Source of the DNA: Betaproteobacteria bacterium
GTDB taxonomy: Bacteria; Pseudomonadota; Gammaproteobacteria; Burkholderiales; Burkholderiaceae_C
Direction of reading: 5' to 3'
Assembly (NCBI GenBank): GCA_016704535.1
Contig: JADIZZ010000007.1
Location: 62,001 to 126,000, forward strand
Length of the DNA: 64,000 bases
Shown here: piece by piece, positions 1 through 12,367 of the stretch
Layout: the number at the start of each line of letters is the position of its first letter
Position numbering within the stretch: position 1 is the first letter of the stretch
Program-made: the position numbers and the translations under genes
Notes under the pieces: generated by a model
The model's database searches: none
Told to the model about the DNA's origin: nothing
What the model saw: the letters and a program-made list of their open reading frames with translations, nothing else

Positions 1-643
1 ACGGCCGACTAAGGATGGCCAAGGGCAGCGCGCCGACGTCCGGAAGGGCGCCGAGTCTCTACACCCTTGCCGCCGTCAGGCATCGCGGCGCAGGGGTCAG
101 CAATGTGGCGGGTGCTGCAGTTCGCGGCTGATCATCGGAATCACGCTGACGGCCACAACCGGTCCGTCACGGCGCGCTCGAAATTCCAGTCAAGGAGCAT
201 CAACGGATGACAGGTTTCCGGCGACGAGTCTGGACCGCTCTTTGGCTCAAGTCGGCCACTTCCGGACATGCGATTGGCCAGAAATTGGCCTCATGAGCGA
301 CCGGTTTCAGAGTACAGCCGCCGCAGGCCGACGACCGCTCGAAAGGCTCACCTGCACCAACGCCATCGCTCAGGACCTTGCGGCGCTTTCCGGCCTCGTC
401 TGCACGCTGTACTTCAGTTCAAATCAGCCGGAGGGGAACTGAGTCACCAGAGCGAGCCGGCGGATGAAGGATGAACTTACCCGGAGGAACGCGGCCACGT
501 CGACTGCGCGACCCCCTCGGGGCCGAGCCGGTAACTTCATCAGGTACAGACCATGCGAGTGCGGTCTTCATCGCTGGTTCGACTTAAGCGACACTCAAAG
601 TCAGATTCCGATCGGTCTCAAACAGAAGCAGGGAGAACTGTCC
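1..643. other. Left-edge region without a recognised gene
   Basis: I see only short overlapping open frames with no family resemblance. The last few bases hold the ribosome binding site of the lipoprotein gene that begins at 644 (GGGAGA at 631-636). Confidence 0.5.
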
Positions 644-2860
644 ATGACGCGCCTTATTGCCCCTCCGTGCCCCGCCCGGCCATACGCCAGCTTGTACGTG
701 AGCGTGTTTGCATTGGCACTGCTGAGCGGATGTGGCGGCGGCGGAGGCTCGGGCGGCGAAGGCCCGATCGCATCGCCTGCTCCTGCTCCTGCGCCTGCGC
801 CTGCACCTGCACCTGCACCTGCACCTGCACCTGCACCTGCACCTGCACCTGCACCTGCACCTGCGCCTGCGCCTGCGCCTGCGCCTGCACCTGCGCCTGC
901 GCCTGCGCCTGCGCCTGCGCCTGCGCCTGCACCTGCGCCTGCGCCTGCGCCTGCACCTGCGCCTGCGCCTCCTCCTCTGGTCAACTTGCCAGGAGCGATG
1001 CCCACGTCGCCTGCCTTTCCAGCCCCAACTTGGCCGGTGCCTGCTTCGACGCGTTGGCAGGAAGTCCAACCTGGCGCCATGTACTTCACAGGGCTTGCAT
1101 TTGGCAATGGTTCATGGATTGCGCTTCAACCCTCAGGAGAGGTCTGGCGAAGTACAGATCGGCGGGCGTGGACGAAAACAGCGCCCGCATCCCGAGAATT
1201 CTGGGGCTTTGGAAATTCCATGGCGTCTGTTGCATTCCACGGAGACACATTTTATGTCTCAGGGCGCTTTTCCGATACAAAGGGAGTCCGCCAGAACGTC
1301 ATTGCATCAAGTAAGGATGGAGCTGATTGGCGAATTGCATATAAGGGAGTAATTTCCACCGGCGCCGGACTTATGAAGTCCGTAGGGAGCAGAATATATT
1401 ATTACGGTTACTATGGGATGCTGTACTCATCTACGGATGGTATCGATTGGTCGCAACAAGTCACCGGCACTAGCGATGAGCGGATTGTTGATGTTGCAGA
1501 ATCCCCCGCAGGATTGGGAGTTCTTTCTATCACAAACACTTCTTCGAGAATTCGCCTGAGGACCGGTGGAGCGCTAAACTTTCAGTCGCCAGTTGAGATT
1601 CATAACGGCATATTGTGGGGACTGGCATTTGGTGCCAATAAGTGGATTGCAGTCGGCGTTGGCGGGAGTGCATTTACTAGCGCTGACGGAGTTACTTGGT
1701 CCAAGTTGAGTCTCGGCACAACGTCGAACCTCATCAATATCCGAAGAGTCGGCGGGAACTTCTATGTTTCAGATGATAGTGGAAAACTGTTTGTTTCAAC
1801 GAATGGTGAAACATGGTCGACACATGAGCCGCCAGGCCGTACGTCAGGCTTCCAACTTGCGGCTGGCACTGTTTCTGACGGCTCCAGACTTGCCATTGCT
1901 AGAGACGATGGCGTAGCGATCTCTGACGGCGATGGGCGCTGGGAACATGTGTCATTCTCGAAACTCTATCTCACCAAGATAGCCTATCTTAAAGGCAACT
2001 TTATTGGCTGCGGTTCAGAGAAAATGCTTGTATTGACTGACCAGATTTCGGCCGGCGACGCGAACATATATAGCTCTGCGGACGGTAAGAATTGGAGCAA
2101 GGTCGACATGCAGGGTCTGAGCTCTGATTGTCGCTATTGGCAGGAGACCCCAAATGGTATCTTTTCTGGTGATCTGTTTTCACCGGACGGGCTGAACTGG
2201 CGTACCCTTCCCCTTCCAAGGGGTGACAGCCAAGCATTTGTGAATGGAAAAGCAGGATCACAAATCGCTTCGACTTACTACCAAGGAAAATTCATCTATT
2301 GGCTGACCCGCGACTTTCTGGCGTGGGAGGAATTGTCGTCTTCTGCTGAGCTGTCAACTTTGGCTTCGCTGCCCCGCCCCGAATATGGTATGACTTATAA
2401 TTCAAGCATGGGTGGAATTATCGGCATTTTTGGCAACAGCGGCAAATATACAGTTGGCCTGTCACCTGATGGCCAAACTTGGACGGAACTGTCGGCGCTG
2501 CCTGCGTATGTTTTTAATGTCAACGGCATCGCCACCGATGGTCGTGCGACGGTCTTGGTCGGAAGCCGGAATGCTACCCAATCTTCAGATCTTCCCGCCT
2601 TTATCGCTAGGTCCAGCGATGGCGTTCATTGGTTTGATGTGATTGGCGCCCTTGATAACCAAACGGATTTCGAGTTTGTTAAGCACAACGGGAGCGAGTG
2701 GCTCGCAGGAGGTCGCTTCGGCACCATTGCTACAAGTCAAGACGGGCAGAGTTGGAACCTTCAGAGCGCGAGAACGGGCAAGTTTTTCAACAGCGCAGCG
2801 TTCGGAAACGGTAGGTGGCTGTTTACAACTTACGAAGGTGCGTTTTTCGTTCGAGAGTAG
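644..2860 (+). CDS. Lipoprotein with (Ala-Pro)n linker and sialidase-like repeats
   Basis: The start at 644 is preferred over an upstream in-frame ATG (464). It has GGGAGA seven bases upstream and opens directly into a lipoprotein signal: a hydrophobic core ending in LLSGC, with the lipidated Cys at about residue 30. A Gly-rich stretch follows, then about 65 residues of alternating Ala-Pro. After that come some 600 residues with recurrent blocks of the type S-(T/A)-D-G-x-x-W, as in BNR/sialidase or photosynthesis-stability-factor beta-propellers. The likely layout is a membrane anchor, a stiff spacer and a propeller displayed in the periplasm or outside the cell. No catalytic residues are evident, so a binding role is only inferred. 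It appears monocistronic. Confidence 0.8.
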   Translation: MTRLIAPPCPARPYASLYVSVFALALLSGCGGGGGSGGEGPIASPAPAPAPAPAPAPAPAPAPAPAPAPAPAPAPAPAPAPAPAPAPAPAPAPAPAPAPAPAPAPAPAPPPLVNLPGAMPTSPAFPAPTWPVPASTRWQEVQPGAMYFTGLAFGNGSWIALQPSGEVWRSTDRRAWTKTAPASREFWGFGNSMASVAFHGDTFYVSGRFSDTKGVRQNVIASSKDGADWRIAYKGVISTGAGLMKSVGSRIYYYGYYGMLYSSTDGIDWSQQVTGTSDERIVDVAESPAGLGVLSITNTSSRIRLRTGGALNFQSPVEIHNGILWGLAFGANKWIAVGVGGSAFTSADGVTWSKLSLGTTSNLINIRRVGGNFYVSDDSGKLFVSTNGETWSTHEPPGRTSGFQLAAGTVSDGSRLAIARDDGVAISDGDGRWEHVSFSKLYLTKIAYLKGNFIGCGSEKMLVLTDQISAGDANIYSSADGKNWSKVDMQGLSSDCRYWQETPNGIFSGDLFSPDGLNWRTLPLPRGDSQAFVNGKAGSQIASTYYQGKFIYWLTRDFLAWEELSSSAELSTLASLPRPEYGMTYNSSMGGIIGIFGNSGKYTVGLSPDGQTWTELSALPAYVFNVNGIATDGRATVLVGSRNATQSSDLPAFIARSSDGVHWFDVIGALDNQTDFEFVKHNGSEWLAGGRFGTIATSQDGQSWNLQSARTGKFFNSAAFGNGRWLFTTYEGAFFVRE
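775..969 (+). repeat. Hexanucleotide tandem repeat (CCTGCR)n coding Ala-Pro
   Basis: About 32 near-perfect copies of the hexamer CCTGCA/CCTGCG encode the Ala-Pro linker of the surrounding lipoprotein. Whole hexamers can be gained or lost without changing frame, so the linker length is probably variable between strains. Confidence 0.9.
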
Positions 2861-3977
2861 ACTTATGTCGAGCGCTAATCTAGGCCGTGTGTCAGATGGA
2901 GGATCTGATGCAGATCGGCAACCTCGAATCCCAGCGGCTTGAGGCAATGTGGCTTCGAATATAGCTGGGCAGAAGCGGGGCAGGGGATTAGGACTTGCTC
3001 TACTCAGCGCCGTCGAGTAGTGGCCCAGCCAACGGCGCCGTCTGTAATAGTGCACCTCCAACGCACGGCCACGTCGATTGACTTGGGCTGTCCACGGCTT
3101 CCCTGACGCCTTTGACAAATAGCGTCCGGGGAACCGCTTCCTTTCTTCACCAGTTCTTGCGACGGCCCACGCGCCTCTGCGAATTCGGTCAACGAGTGAA
3201 TCACTCCGAGAGTGTCCGCCGGCAGCTAGGGGTAGGGAACGGCAGTACGGGACTGGATGCAGTCGATAAGGGGGCAATTTGGCAGGTCTGTGATTGCCAC
3301 CGCGAATGGCTGCTGTCGGCGCGGCGGCGTCGGCGTAGGTCAAGTTCCAAGGTGTTCCAGTCAGTCGCCCAGAACGCCACTAGGGGCTCCTTTGGGTCGA
3401 CTACTGCCGACCGCGGACGTCGGCTCTCCGGTCGCTCAACTGGAAGGTCAGCTTTCCAGCGGTGAGATCGCTCACCCTGCTGTCGCTGGTCGACCCGAAG
3501 GCGACAACCGCTCTCCTGATTTCGTTGCCCCAAAGCTGCCGGCTGGGAAGAGAAACCGACGGATTGGGGGTCGATCTTCGGTCTCAACTCGACCTCGCTC
3601 CCGTGGTGCGCAAAGGTCGACGGAACCACTGGCATTCGGAGAACCACTGCGGCTCCATCTGCCTCGTAGATACCAGCCAGGCTATCGCTCTACTGGCTTC
3701 GCGTGAGGCCGCGACCAGACAAATGTAGAACTCGGGCGACGGAGCGTTGTGAGAAGCCCAACGGTAGAGCAAGTAAGCGCGAGCGCACAAGTATGGCGAC
3801 GAAACAGGTTAACGAGGAGATGTGCAGGTGACTCCAACTCACAAGAGAATCGCACGATTTGACTTTAGGCTGTTGACGCCCTTCACCGATCGCACCTTTC
3901 TTAACTTAGATTCCGCCATCCATCAAATAGTCCGTCAGCCAACTATCGCCAAGACGAAAGGCGATCCGCCCTTAAAT
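2861..3977. other. 1.1-kb gap without a recognised gene
   Basis: Several open frames up to about 150 codons overlap on both strands, but none has a ribosome binding site or a recognisable motif. The composition (Arg/Ser/Pro-rich in every frame) is what non-coding GC-rich DNA gives. I see no structured element here. Confidence 0.5.
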
Positions 3978-5756
3978 TTATCGGCGAGACTTTTGTCTCG
4001 TGGAGATTAAGCCAGCAAAAGCGATGCCGAGAAGAGCCAGAGTTGAGGGCTCAGGCACGGCGGTCACACCGAACTCAGCGATCAGCGTCGCATGCTGGGA
4101 GCCAAACATAACGTCCAGGCTCCTTCCAACGCTGCCAAGATCACTTGTGAAGACAGAGATGTTTCGTCCAGTGAACCCGGTGTCATAGATATTCCCCATG
4201 CTGGAGAAGAATGAATCGATAATGAGGTCCGAAAACTCCAGTTCCGCAAGGTAGATCTCCATGAAGAAGCCTGCGCCGAAATGCACGACACCATTAACGA
4301 TGATTAAATCTCGATTCACGCTGTCGTCTTCAAGCTCCAGAATACCTTCGTTAAGAAAGACATCGCCGTTCACGGTCATTGTTCCCGGGGACGCGCCTGG
4401 ACTCCATCTCCCACCGTTCATTAGTACATCTGCATTGATAGTGCCGGCATCACCCCTGAGCGTGCCGCCCCTCTGGACAAGTACTTGATCTGCAGTAACG
4501 GAACCTGAACTGGAAATACTTAACTCACCAGATTCCGTTAATGCAGATAGCATGCCAATATGCACAGTCCGGGCGAGTAGTGTGGCGTGATCCGAGACTG
4601 AAACCGCCCCTTTCCCACCTGCTCCGATATACACCGGGTTATTGAGGCTTCCCACGCTTGATCCAGATCCAGAAATATCAAGCCTTGACAATTGTTGAGG
4701 AGGATTGTTGCCGACGTGGATTCCGAAATTTTCGGTCGTGGGAATAATCTTACCCCCGTTCTCCACACGTACACTGCCCTTGCCATCGCTTCCAATCATG
4801 ATCTGCCCGCCGCCGCGAAGCTCAGAGCCATGGCCGCTCACTTCGACGTTACCCTGCCCACCCTGGGATCCAATTTCGATCGCTCCAGCAACTGCAAGCG
4901 AGAGTCCGCCATCAATAGTAAGTGAACCTGCTTGGGCGACTCCCACCAGCAGCCAGTCCCCAGTTGGCGGGCTCATGCTCGTCGTTGTCGAGCTACCCCA
5001 GTCTATCGGCCGGTATTGCCGGGAACCCGCTGAATAAAGATAGTTGCTGCCCGAGTTGAGGATCGAGCCGGTTCGAACATTCGAGAATCCTCCAGTTTGT
5101 GCGACGGCAAGTACATCCGCAGTTGAGGGCAAGACTCGTTGCCCGTCAATGGCGCCAGTCGCCATAAGTGCAGCATACAGTACGTTATCATCGATATGCG
5201 GACTGACCCTAAAGGTCGGTATAGCTGATCCTTGGAACGATCCAAATGTTATATCGACGTCCCGATCTAATATCTCTGATGATGCATTGGGGACGTTAAA
5301 GCCTAATGCGTGCCCCATCTCATGCAGCGCTATCGAATAAAGGTCGATTCCCTGTCCTCCCGTCATGACCCGGCCGGTGTTCATCGATCCCGCACCCAGA
5401 TCTTTACTGTCTAGATCGATCAAGAAAAATTCTGTCGAAGTTTGAGGGGTCGCATCGAGAAACCAGTCGCCGCGAGTGCTGTTGATTGAAATCAGGCTTC
5501 CAACCGCATTGCCCTTTTCGCCAGCGCCGATGGACGCCCATTGATAGTAGATGTTCACGGTTCTAGAGTCCCGAATTGCATCCTGCCATGTGTCAGCTGC
5601 CGCTCGAAATATGGAATCGAAGCTACCGCCGCCAGTGGAATTGCTCGGGCCGGCATCCCCTGCGTCGACGCGATGCAATACTATAGTTAATCCAAAGGCG
5701 GTTGAGTTCAGCATTGCGAGAAGCAGGGCCAAACAGATCTTCTTCAACGCAGTCAT
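3978..5756 (-). CDS. PEP-CTERM matrixin-like metalloprotease with solenoid repeats
   Basis: The start at 5756 has GGAGG (5764-5768) seven bases upstream, and the product is 592 residues. A signal peptide (KKICLALLLAML...AFG) is followed by a metalloprotease-like domain with the zinc motif HEMGHALGF at about residues 145-153. The middle (about 280-500) is Gly/Ser-rich with repeated G-S-x-G-x-V-x-V units, as in autotransporter-type beta-solenoids. The C-terminus carries a PEP-CTERM sorting signal: VPEPSTLALLG, a hydrophobic stretch, then RQKSRR. PEP-CTERM proteins are exported, and the tag is processed by an exosortase, which is not encoded here. A role in exopolysaccharide or biofilm matrix is inference. 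Confidence 0.85.
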   Translation of the reverse strand: MTALKKICLALLLAMLNSTAFGLTIVLHRVDAGDAGPSNSTGGGSFDSIFRAAADTWQDAIRDSRTVNIYYQWASIGAGEKGNAVGSLISINSTRGDWFLDATPQTSTEFFLIDLDSKDLGAGSMNTGRVMTGGQGIDLYSIALHEMGHALGFNVPNASSEILDRDVDITFGSFQGSAIPTFRVSPHIDDNVLYAALMATGAIDGQRVLPSTADVLAVAQTGGFSNVRTGSILNSGSNYLYSAGSRQYRPIDWGSSTTTSMSPPTGDWLLVGVAQAGSLTIDGGLSLAVAGAIEIGSQGGQGNVEVSGHGSELRGGGQIMIGSDGKGSVRVENGGKIIPTTENFGIHVGNNPPQQLSRLDISGSGSSVGSLNNPVYIGAGGKGAVSVSDHATLLARTVHIGMLSALTESGELSISSSGSVTADQVLVQRGGTLRGDAGTINADVLMNGGRWSPGASPGTMTVNGDVFLNEGILELEDDSVNRDLIIVNGVVHFGAGFFMEIYLAELEFSDLIIDSFFSSMGNIYDTGFTGRNISVFTSDLGSVGRSLDVMFGSQHATLIAEFGVTAVPEPSTLALLGIAFAGLISTRQKSRR

Positions 5757-5862
5757 CCGCTTTCCTCCAAGGGCTATAAGCCACAACATAATTCGCATGG
5801 TAGAGCGCTGCTGAACTCTCGCTAGTTTGAAACTAGGGGCCTATGTAGAATATTTCACGCTT

Positions 5863-6057
5863 CTAGAAATGCGTCATCGTCGTAAAAGCAAGCACGAATC
5901 GCGCCAGCTCTACAACATGTTGATCTGAAACATCTTTAAGCGCTTGCATCTCCGATGCCTTCCCTGATTGTAAAAAAAGGCCGACAAGTTCAGCTCGTGC
6001 CACTAATCGCATCGCTGCGCGGGATGCCAGTAACCCGCCGGTGCTCAACGGCCGCAA
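5863..6057 (-). pseudogene. Possible FlhD-like regulator relic
   Basis: The 64-codon frame contains a stretch running from RLVARAELVGLFLQ through VVELARFVLAF. It resembles the second half of the flagellar master regulator FlhD, where similar spacing occurs between an R-L-(I/V) helix and the V-x-L-A motif. The N-terminal half of such a protein is missing and no ribosome binding site is clear. The resemblance is from memory and weak. The frame may simply be non-coding. Confidence 0.25.
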
Positions 6058-6479
6058 CTGGCCGACTGTGTGAGGTCACGAACAGCCGCTTCGTAGAAGC
6101 GAAACAAGAATAGCGATGTCTTGCCGTCCGGCTGCTTCTATGGGGACTCGTTTGTCAAGCCCTTCTTGGTGGTGCGCGCGGCCATGTTTGCGCGCGTGCC
6201 GGTGTGGCTTGACCAGTACATCTGGCAGATCCGAGGTCGGGGTATGAGGAAGGTTCGAGCCAGTGCTCGAACGAGCTTCTATCCGTGTCGGGCGCAGGCG
6301 TCCGACACCACATGCAACATACGCGCAGAGTGCGCTGGCAAACCCCTGTTACCGACGCGCCCCATCTTTGGGGACGGTCACTTTGTAGTGACCCGCAGCC
6401 GGTTCGGGCGCGTCGACCTTCGTTCATGATGCTGATGCGTTACCTGCCAAGCCGTGAATCGCAATGGCGTTGGTCGCCT
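6058..6479. other. Gap downstream of the IS110 transposase
   Basis: No gene is supported. If the IS110 element has a 3' non-coding end, it lies in this stretch, but I could not fix its boundary because only one copy is present. Confidence 0.4.
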
Positions 6480-7616
6480 TTAGACAGCCACCGGCTTGAG
6501 CACCGCGCCGGCTGGGATCTCGCCATGCTTGAGGTAGCGCCATAGCGCGATCACCAAGCGCCGCGCCAGGGCGACGATGCCGACCCTGCGCATGCGTTTG
6601 CCTCCGCTCGCGAAGCGCCGGTTGAACCACTGCGTCAACGCACTGTCGGGCTGCAACTGCAGCCACTTCCAGGCTTGCTCGACCAGCATCGCTCGTATCC
6701 GCCTGTTGCCCGCTTTGCTGATGCCTTGCTCGATCTCGCTGTCACCGCTGGCGTAGGGCGTGGGCGCCAATCCGACGCACCCGGCCAGCTCGCGCCGGTT
6801 GGCGAACTCCCGCCAGCCGAACAACTCCTTGACCAGCAACCAGGCGCCTTTGGGTCCGATGGCGCGCAGCTGCATCAGTTGCTGGACCAACGGCTGCTTG
6901 CCATCCTCGATCTCCTGGCACCGCAAGGCCTCCAAGGCCCTCATCTGATCCTTGACCAGCTTCAACCGCGCACTCTCGCGCTCGATCTCCGCTCGCAGCA
7001 GCGGCGGCACCTGTGCGCAGTGGTGCTCCCACCAGGCAGCCCAGTCGCGCCCGCCGATGATGATGTGCGGGCGCAGGTTGTGCAGCACCAGCAGCGAGCC
7101 GATGCGGTTGGTGTGCGCAATGCGTTCGTGCATCAGCCGTCCCAACTCCCGGTGCGTGCGGCGCGCGTCTTCGGCCTCGGCGCTCGGTTCGCGCAGCACC
7201 GACCACACACGCTCACCGGCATGGTGGCGCAGCAGCATGGTCAGCAGCTTGTCGCCGTCCAGGCGATCGGTCTTGGCCCGCCGGGCCCGCCGATTGACCT
7301 CGATGCTCGCGGCGTCGACCACGATGTTGTCGATACCCTGCTCGATCAGCCATCGGTGCAGCCACCAACCGTCGCGGCCGGCCTCGTAGCATGAGTGGAC
7401 CTTGCACTGGGCGCTCAGGCCGCAGCGCGTCCGGGCATTGGTCAAACACTCCAGCACTGCGACGGTGTCGCCGGCGTCCACGGTATAGCGGCTCGGGCCG
7501 CGCCGGCCGTCGCTGAGGCTCAGCTTCCACTTCTTGTCAGCCAACTCGAAGCTCACGTACAGATCGACCTGGCTCGCCGCATCCTGGCCTTGTGGGGTTG
7601 TCTGGGTTGTCCGCAT
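6480..7616 (-). CDS. IS110-family transposase
   Basis: The 378-residue protein has the two-domain layout of IS110 recombinases. An N-terminal RuvC-like DEDD domain includes D-x-Y near the start and ARRAKTDRLDGDKLL around residues 110-125. The C-terminal Transposase_20-like domain is seen around residues 255-310 (L-R-A-I-G-P, FANRRELAGCVGLAPTPYASG, and KAGNRRIRAMLVEQAW). AAGGAG lies six bases upstream of the ATG at 7616. Length is usual for the family. It differs clearly from the other IS110-type element in this window (37.8 and 45.7 kb). The element ends were not resolved. Confidence 0.88.
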   Translation of the reverse strand: MRTTQTTPQGQDAASQVDLYVSFELADKKWKLSLSDGRRGPSRYTVDAGDTVAVLECLTNARTRCGLSAQCKVHSCYEAGRDGWWLHRWLIEQGIDNIVVDAASIEVNRRARRAKTDRLDGDKLLTMLLRHHAGERVWSVLREPSAEAEDARRTHRELGRLMHERIAHTNRIGSLLVLHNLRPHIIIGGRDWAAWWEHHCAQVPPLLRAEIERESARLKLVKDQMRALEALRCQEIEDGKQPLVQQLMQLRAIGPKGAWLLVKELFGWREFANRRELAGCVGLAPTPYASGDSEIEQGISKAGNRRIRAMLVEQAWKWLQLQPDSALTQWFNRRFASGGKRMRRVGIVALARRLVIALWRYLKHGEIPAGAVLKPVAV

Positions 7617-7922
7617 TTCCGTCTCCTTCGTTCAGAAGCCTGGAAATTGCCGTTGTAGTCCAACGGGGTTGCCTGATCAGTCCCCCATAGCATCTTTGGA
7701 GCAACCCGGCGGGCAGGTTTGGGTCGTCAGCGGGTGTAGGCGAGCCAACTTCGGCTGTCCGCTGTGAGACGTATCCGGTCGCTCGGACCATGGGCTCACG
7801 ACCTCGATCGCACCATGCTGAAGTCACTGGTGTATCGAAAAGGATGGTTTTCGGGACAACTTGTTGACCTCAGTCAAATCAAGCACTTGCGTGTCGCATA
7901 AGTCAGTCGCGAAAATACAGGC
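7617..7922. other. Non-coding stretch between IS110 transposase and resolvase
   Basis: This 300-base stretch lies 5' of the IS110 transposase. In the IS110 group this is where the left end and the bridge RNA are encoded. I cannot identify the RNA from one copy. The part nearest 7922 should hold the resolvase promoter and perhaps its recombination site. Confidence 0.4.
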
Positions 7923-8474
7923 ATGAAACGCATCGGCTACGCCCGTGTCTCGACGGTCGATCAGAAGCTCAACTTGCAGCGCGATGCGCTGAAGGCCGCC
8001 GGCTGCGATCTCATCCTTGTCGATCAGGTCAGCGGCACGCGGGCCAAGCGCCCGGGCCTGGACAAGGCGCTGGCCAAGCTGGGGCCGGAAGTTGTTCTTG
8101 TGGTCTGGCGTCTCGACCGGCTCGGCCGGTCTCTGTCGCATCTGGTCGAGGTTCTGAAGCTCATTCAGGCCAAGGGCGCGGGATTCATCTCGCTCACCGA
8201 GGCCATCGATACGACCAGCGCCGGCGGCCGGCTGGTCTTCCACATGATGGCTGCGCTGGCGGAGTTCGAGCGAGCTCTGATCGTCGAGCGGACTCAGGCC
8301 GGCCTTGTGGCGGCTAAGTCACGCGGGGTCAGGCTGGGTCGGCCTAGGAAGCTGACAGGGAAGCAGGTCAAGCACGGGCGCGCCTTGCTCGATGGTGGCG
8401 AGACGGGTCACGCTGTGGCGCAGACCTTGGGGGTGTCGCGGGCGACGCTCTATCGGGCGTTGGCGGCTGGGTGA
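7923..8474 (+). CDS. Serine recombinase of the resolvase/invertase family
   Basis: The 183-residue protein begins MKRIGYARVST, placing the catalytic serine at residue 10. It continues with the conserved VVWRLDRLGRS motif, the long E-helix region (AALAEFERALIVERT) and a C-terminal helix-turn-helix (VAQTLGVSRATLYRAL). Length and order match Tn3 resolvases and DNA invertases. No transposase partner of a Tn3 element is next to it, so it is probably an orphan marking the edge of the defence island that starts at about 8.9 kb. Confidence 0.9.
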   Translation: MKRIGYARVSTVDQKLNLQRDALKAAGCDLILVDQVSGTRAKRPGLDKALAKLGPEVVLVVWRLDRLGRSLSHLVEVLKLIQAKGAGFISLTEAIDTTSAGGRLVFHMMAALAEFERALIVERTQAGLVAAKSRGVRLGRPRKLTGKQVKHGRALLDGGETGHAVAQTLGVSRATLYRALAAG

Positions 8475-8642
8475 CTGGATCGGTCCGGCTGCCTCGGCGG
8501 CAGGGTCCATGGCTATCGGTGTTGATGATTGCGCTCAACACCGGCGAGGCGCGCGTCCCGAGCCAAAGTACGGCGCCTCAGGCGTGCTCGAGCGTAGGGG
8601 CGTCACCGAGACCCTCCCTCACCGCGAAAAACTGCTGGTGGC

Positions 8643-8770
8643 ATGTCCTGAATGTCCTGGAAGTCCTGACGGTCAAGAGGCCGGCGGCGTCGGGCCAGGA
8701 CATGCAGGACTTGCAGGACTTGCAGGACTTGCAGGACTTGCAGGACTTGCAGGACTTGCAGGACATGGAG
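8643..8770. repeat. Nonamer repeat element (CAGGACTTG)n with inverted left arm
   Basis: Six perfect tandem copies of CAGGACTTG (8705-8758) are bracketed by the variant CAGGACATG on both sides. To the left (8643-8668) the complement appears in TCCTG-containing units, so the two arms can pair across a spacer of about 26 bases. Related elements occur at 24954-25037 and 40384-40468. Confidence 0.75.
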
Positions 8771-8970
8771 GGGACAGAGAAGTCGGGCAACAACGGGCTC
8801 CCCAGCCCGCCACCGTCAACCTCGATCACCCGAACATGGCGAACGGCGTGCAGCGGCGGCTTCCAGTCAGTCTTGCATGACGGGACGCGGCCGGACTGCT
8901 TGGGTATGCCGCCGGGTTGGGCGCGGCGCACCCCGCACACCCGGCTATCCTTCAGCGCAGGGGGAGAGAA

Positions 8971-9906
8971 ATGACATCCACGTCTCGGCGCTATTACCGC
9001 GTCATGCTGGGCCGCAAGAGCGCCCATGCACAACAGTCCTTTGCTGGTGGTTACGTCGGCGTCGACGACATCACCGGCGACCTTAGTGGTCAGCTTCCAG
9101 ATGACTGGCGCGAGTTCAACCGCAAGTTCATCCCGATCTTCCTTGCGAAGTTCCGGGACAAGTCCAAGATCGCGGCGGGTCTGGCAGGCGGCGTGACCTG
9201 GACGCTGTGCAAGGGCATCCGTAAGGGCGATGTCATCATCAGCCCGGATGGCATGGGACGCTATCGCGTCGGCGAAGTCACCAGCGACTATCAGTGGGCG
9301 TCGGGGCAAGCCTATCCGCACCGCCGGGCTGTTCACTGGCTCGACGCCACCATCGACCGTACGGCAATGAGCGAGTCACTGCGAAACTCCACCGGCTCGG
9401 TCAATACGATCAGCGAAATCTCCCGCTATGCGGACGAGATCGAGCATCTGATTGGCGGCGCCGCGCCGCCCAAGCTGATCGCCACAGACGAGACGATCGA
9501 GGATCCCGTCGCCTTTGCGATGGAAAAGCACCTCGAAGAGTTCCTGGTTCAGAACTGGGCGAGCACGGAGCTCGGAAAGTCTTACGACATCTACGAAGAA
9601 GAGGGCGAGCGCGTCGGCCAGCAGTACGCGACCGACACCGGCCCGATGGACGTGCTGGCCGTGAGCAAGGACAAAAAGCAACTGTTGGTCGTCGAGCTGA
9701 AGAAGGGTCGCGCGAGCGACGCGGTGGTCGGCCAGATCCTGCGCTACATGGGGTACGTGATGCAGGTACTGGCCGAGCCCGATCAGACCGTGCATGGCGT
9801 CATCATCGCCCTAGATAACGATCAGCGCGTTCGACGCGCCCTCGCCGCGGTGCCCAACGTCACCTTCTACCGCTACGAGGTCAGCTTCAGACTGATCAAG
9901 GGTTGA
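8971..9906 (+). CDS. NucS/DUF91-like PD-(D/E)XK nuclease
   Basis: The start at 8971 is directly preceded by GGGGAGAG, and an earlier in-frame ATG at 8917 lacks a site. In the 311-residue product, residues 180-265 carry the signature of an endonuclease NucS/DUF91-type domain: a conserved helix EKHLEEFLVQNW, then MDVLA (Asp 227), LLVVELKKG (Glu 242, Lys 244) and Q-x-x-x-Y (QILRYM). The N-terminal 150 residues, with a W-T-L-C-K-G-I-R-K-G-D segment, look like a separate small-barrel domain that I cannot name. The stop lies one base before the hsdM start, so it is the first gene of the restriction operon and probably acts on nucleic acid with it. Confidence 0.72.
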   Translation: MTSTSRRYYRVMLGRKSAHAQQSFAGGYVGVDDITGDLSGQLPDDWREFNRKFIPIFLAKFRDKSKIAAGLAGGVTWTLCKGIRKGDVIISPDGMGRYRVGEVTSDYQWASGQAYPHRRAVHWLDATIDRTAMSESLRNSTGSVNTISEISRYADEIEHLIGGAAPPKLIATDETIEDPVAFAMEKHLEEFLVQNWASTELGKSYDIYEEEGERVGQQYATDTGPMDVLAVSKDKKQLLVVELKKGRASDAVVGQILRYMGYVMQVLAEPDQTVHGVIIALDNDQRVRRALAAVPNVTFYRYEVSFRLIKG

Positions 9907-9907
9907 C

Positions 9908-12359
<2,452 letters not shown>

Positions 12360-12367
<8 letters not shown>

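Noticed and set aside
25..243. Possible remnant of a transposase or rRNA-like sequence at the left edge
   Set aside because: No motif or structure could be supported in any frame.
584..1352. Overlapping frames on both strands across the Ala-Pro repeat (poly Leu-Arg, Cys-Thr, Gly-Ala and Gln-Ala readings)
   Set aside because: They are the other readings of the same hexamer repeat; only the frame with the lipoprotein signal and a ribosome binding site is supported.
8696..8767. Possible CRISPR array
   Set aside because: Units are nine bases in direct tandem, without spacers and with no cas genes.
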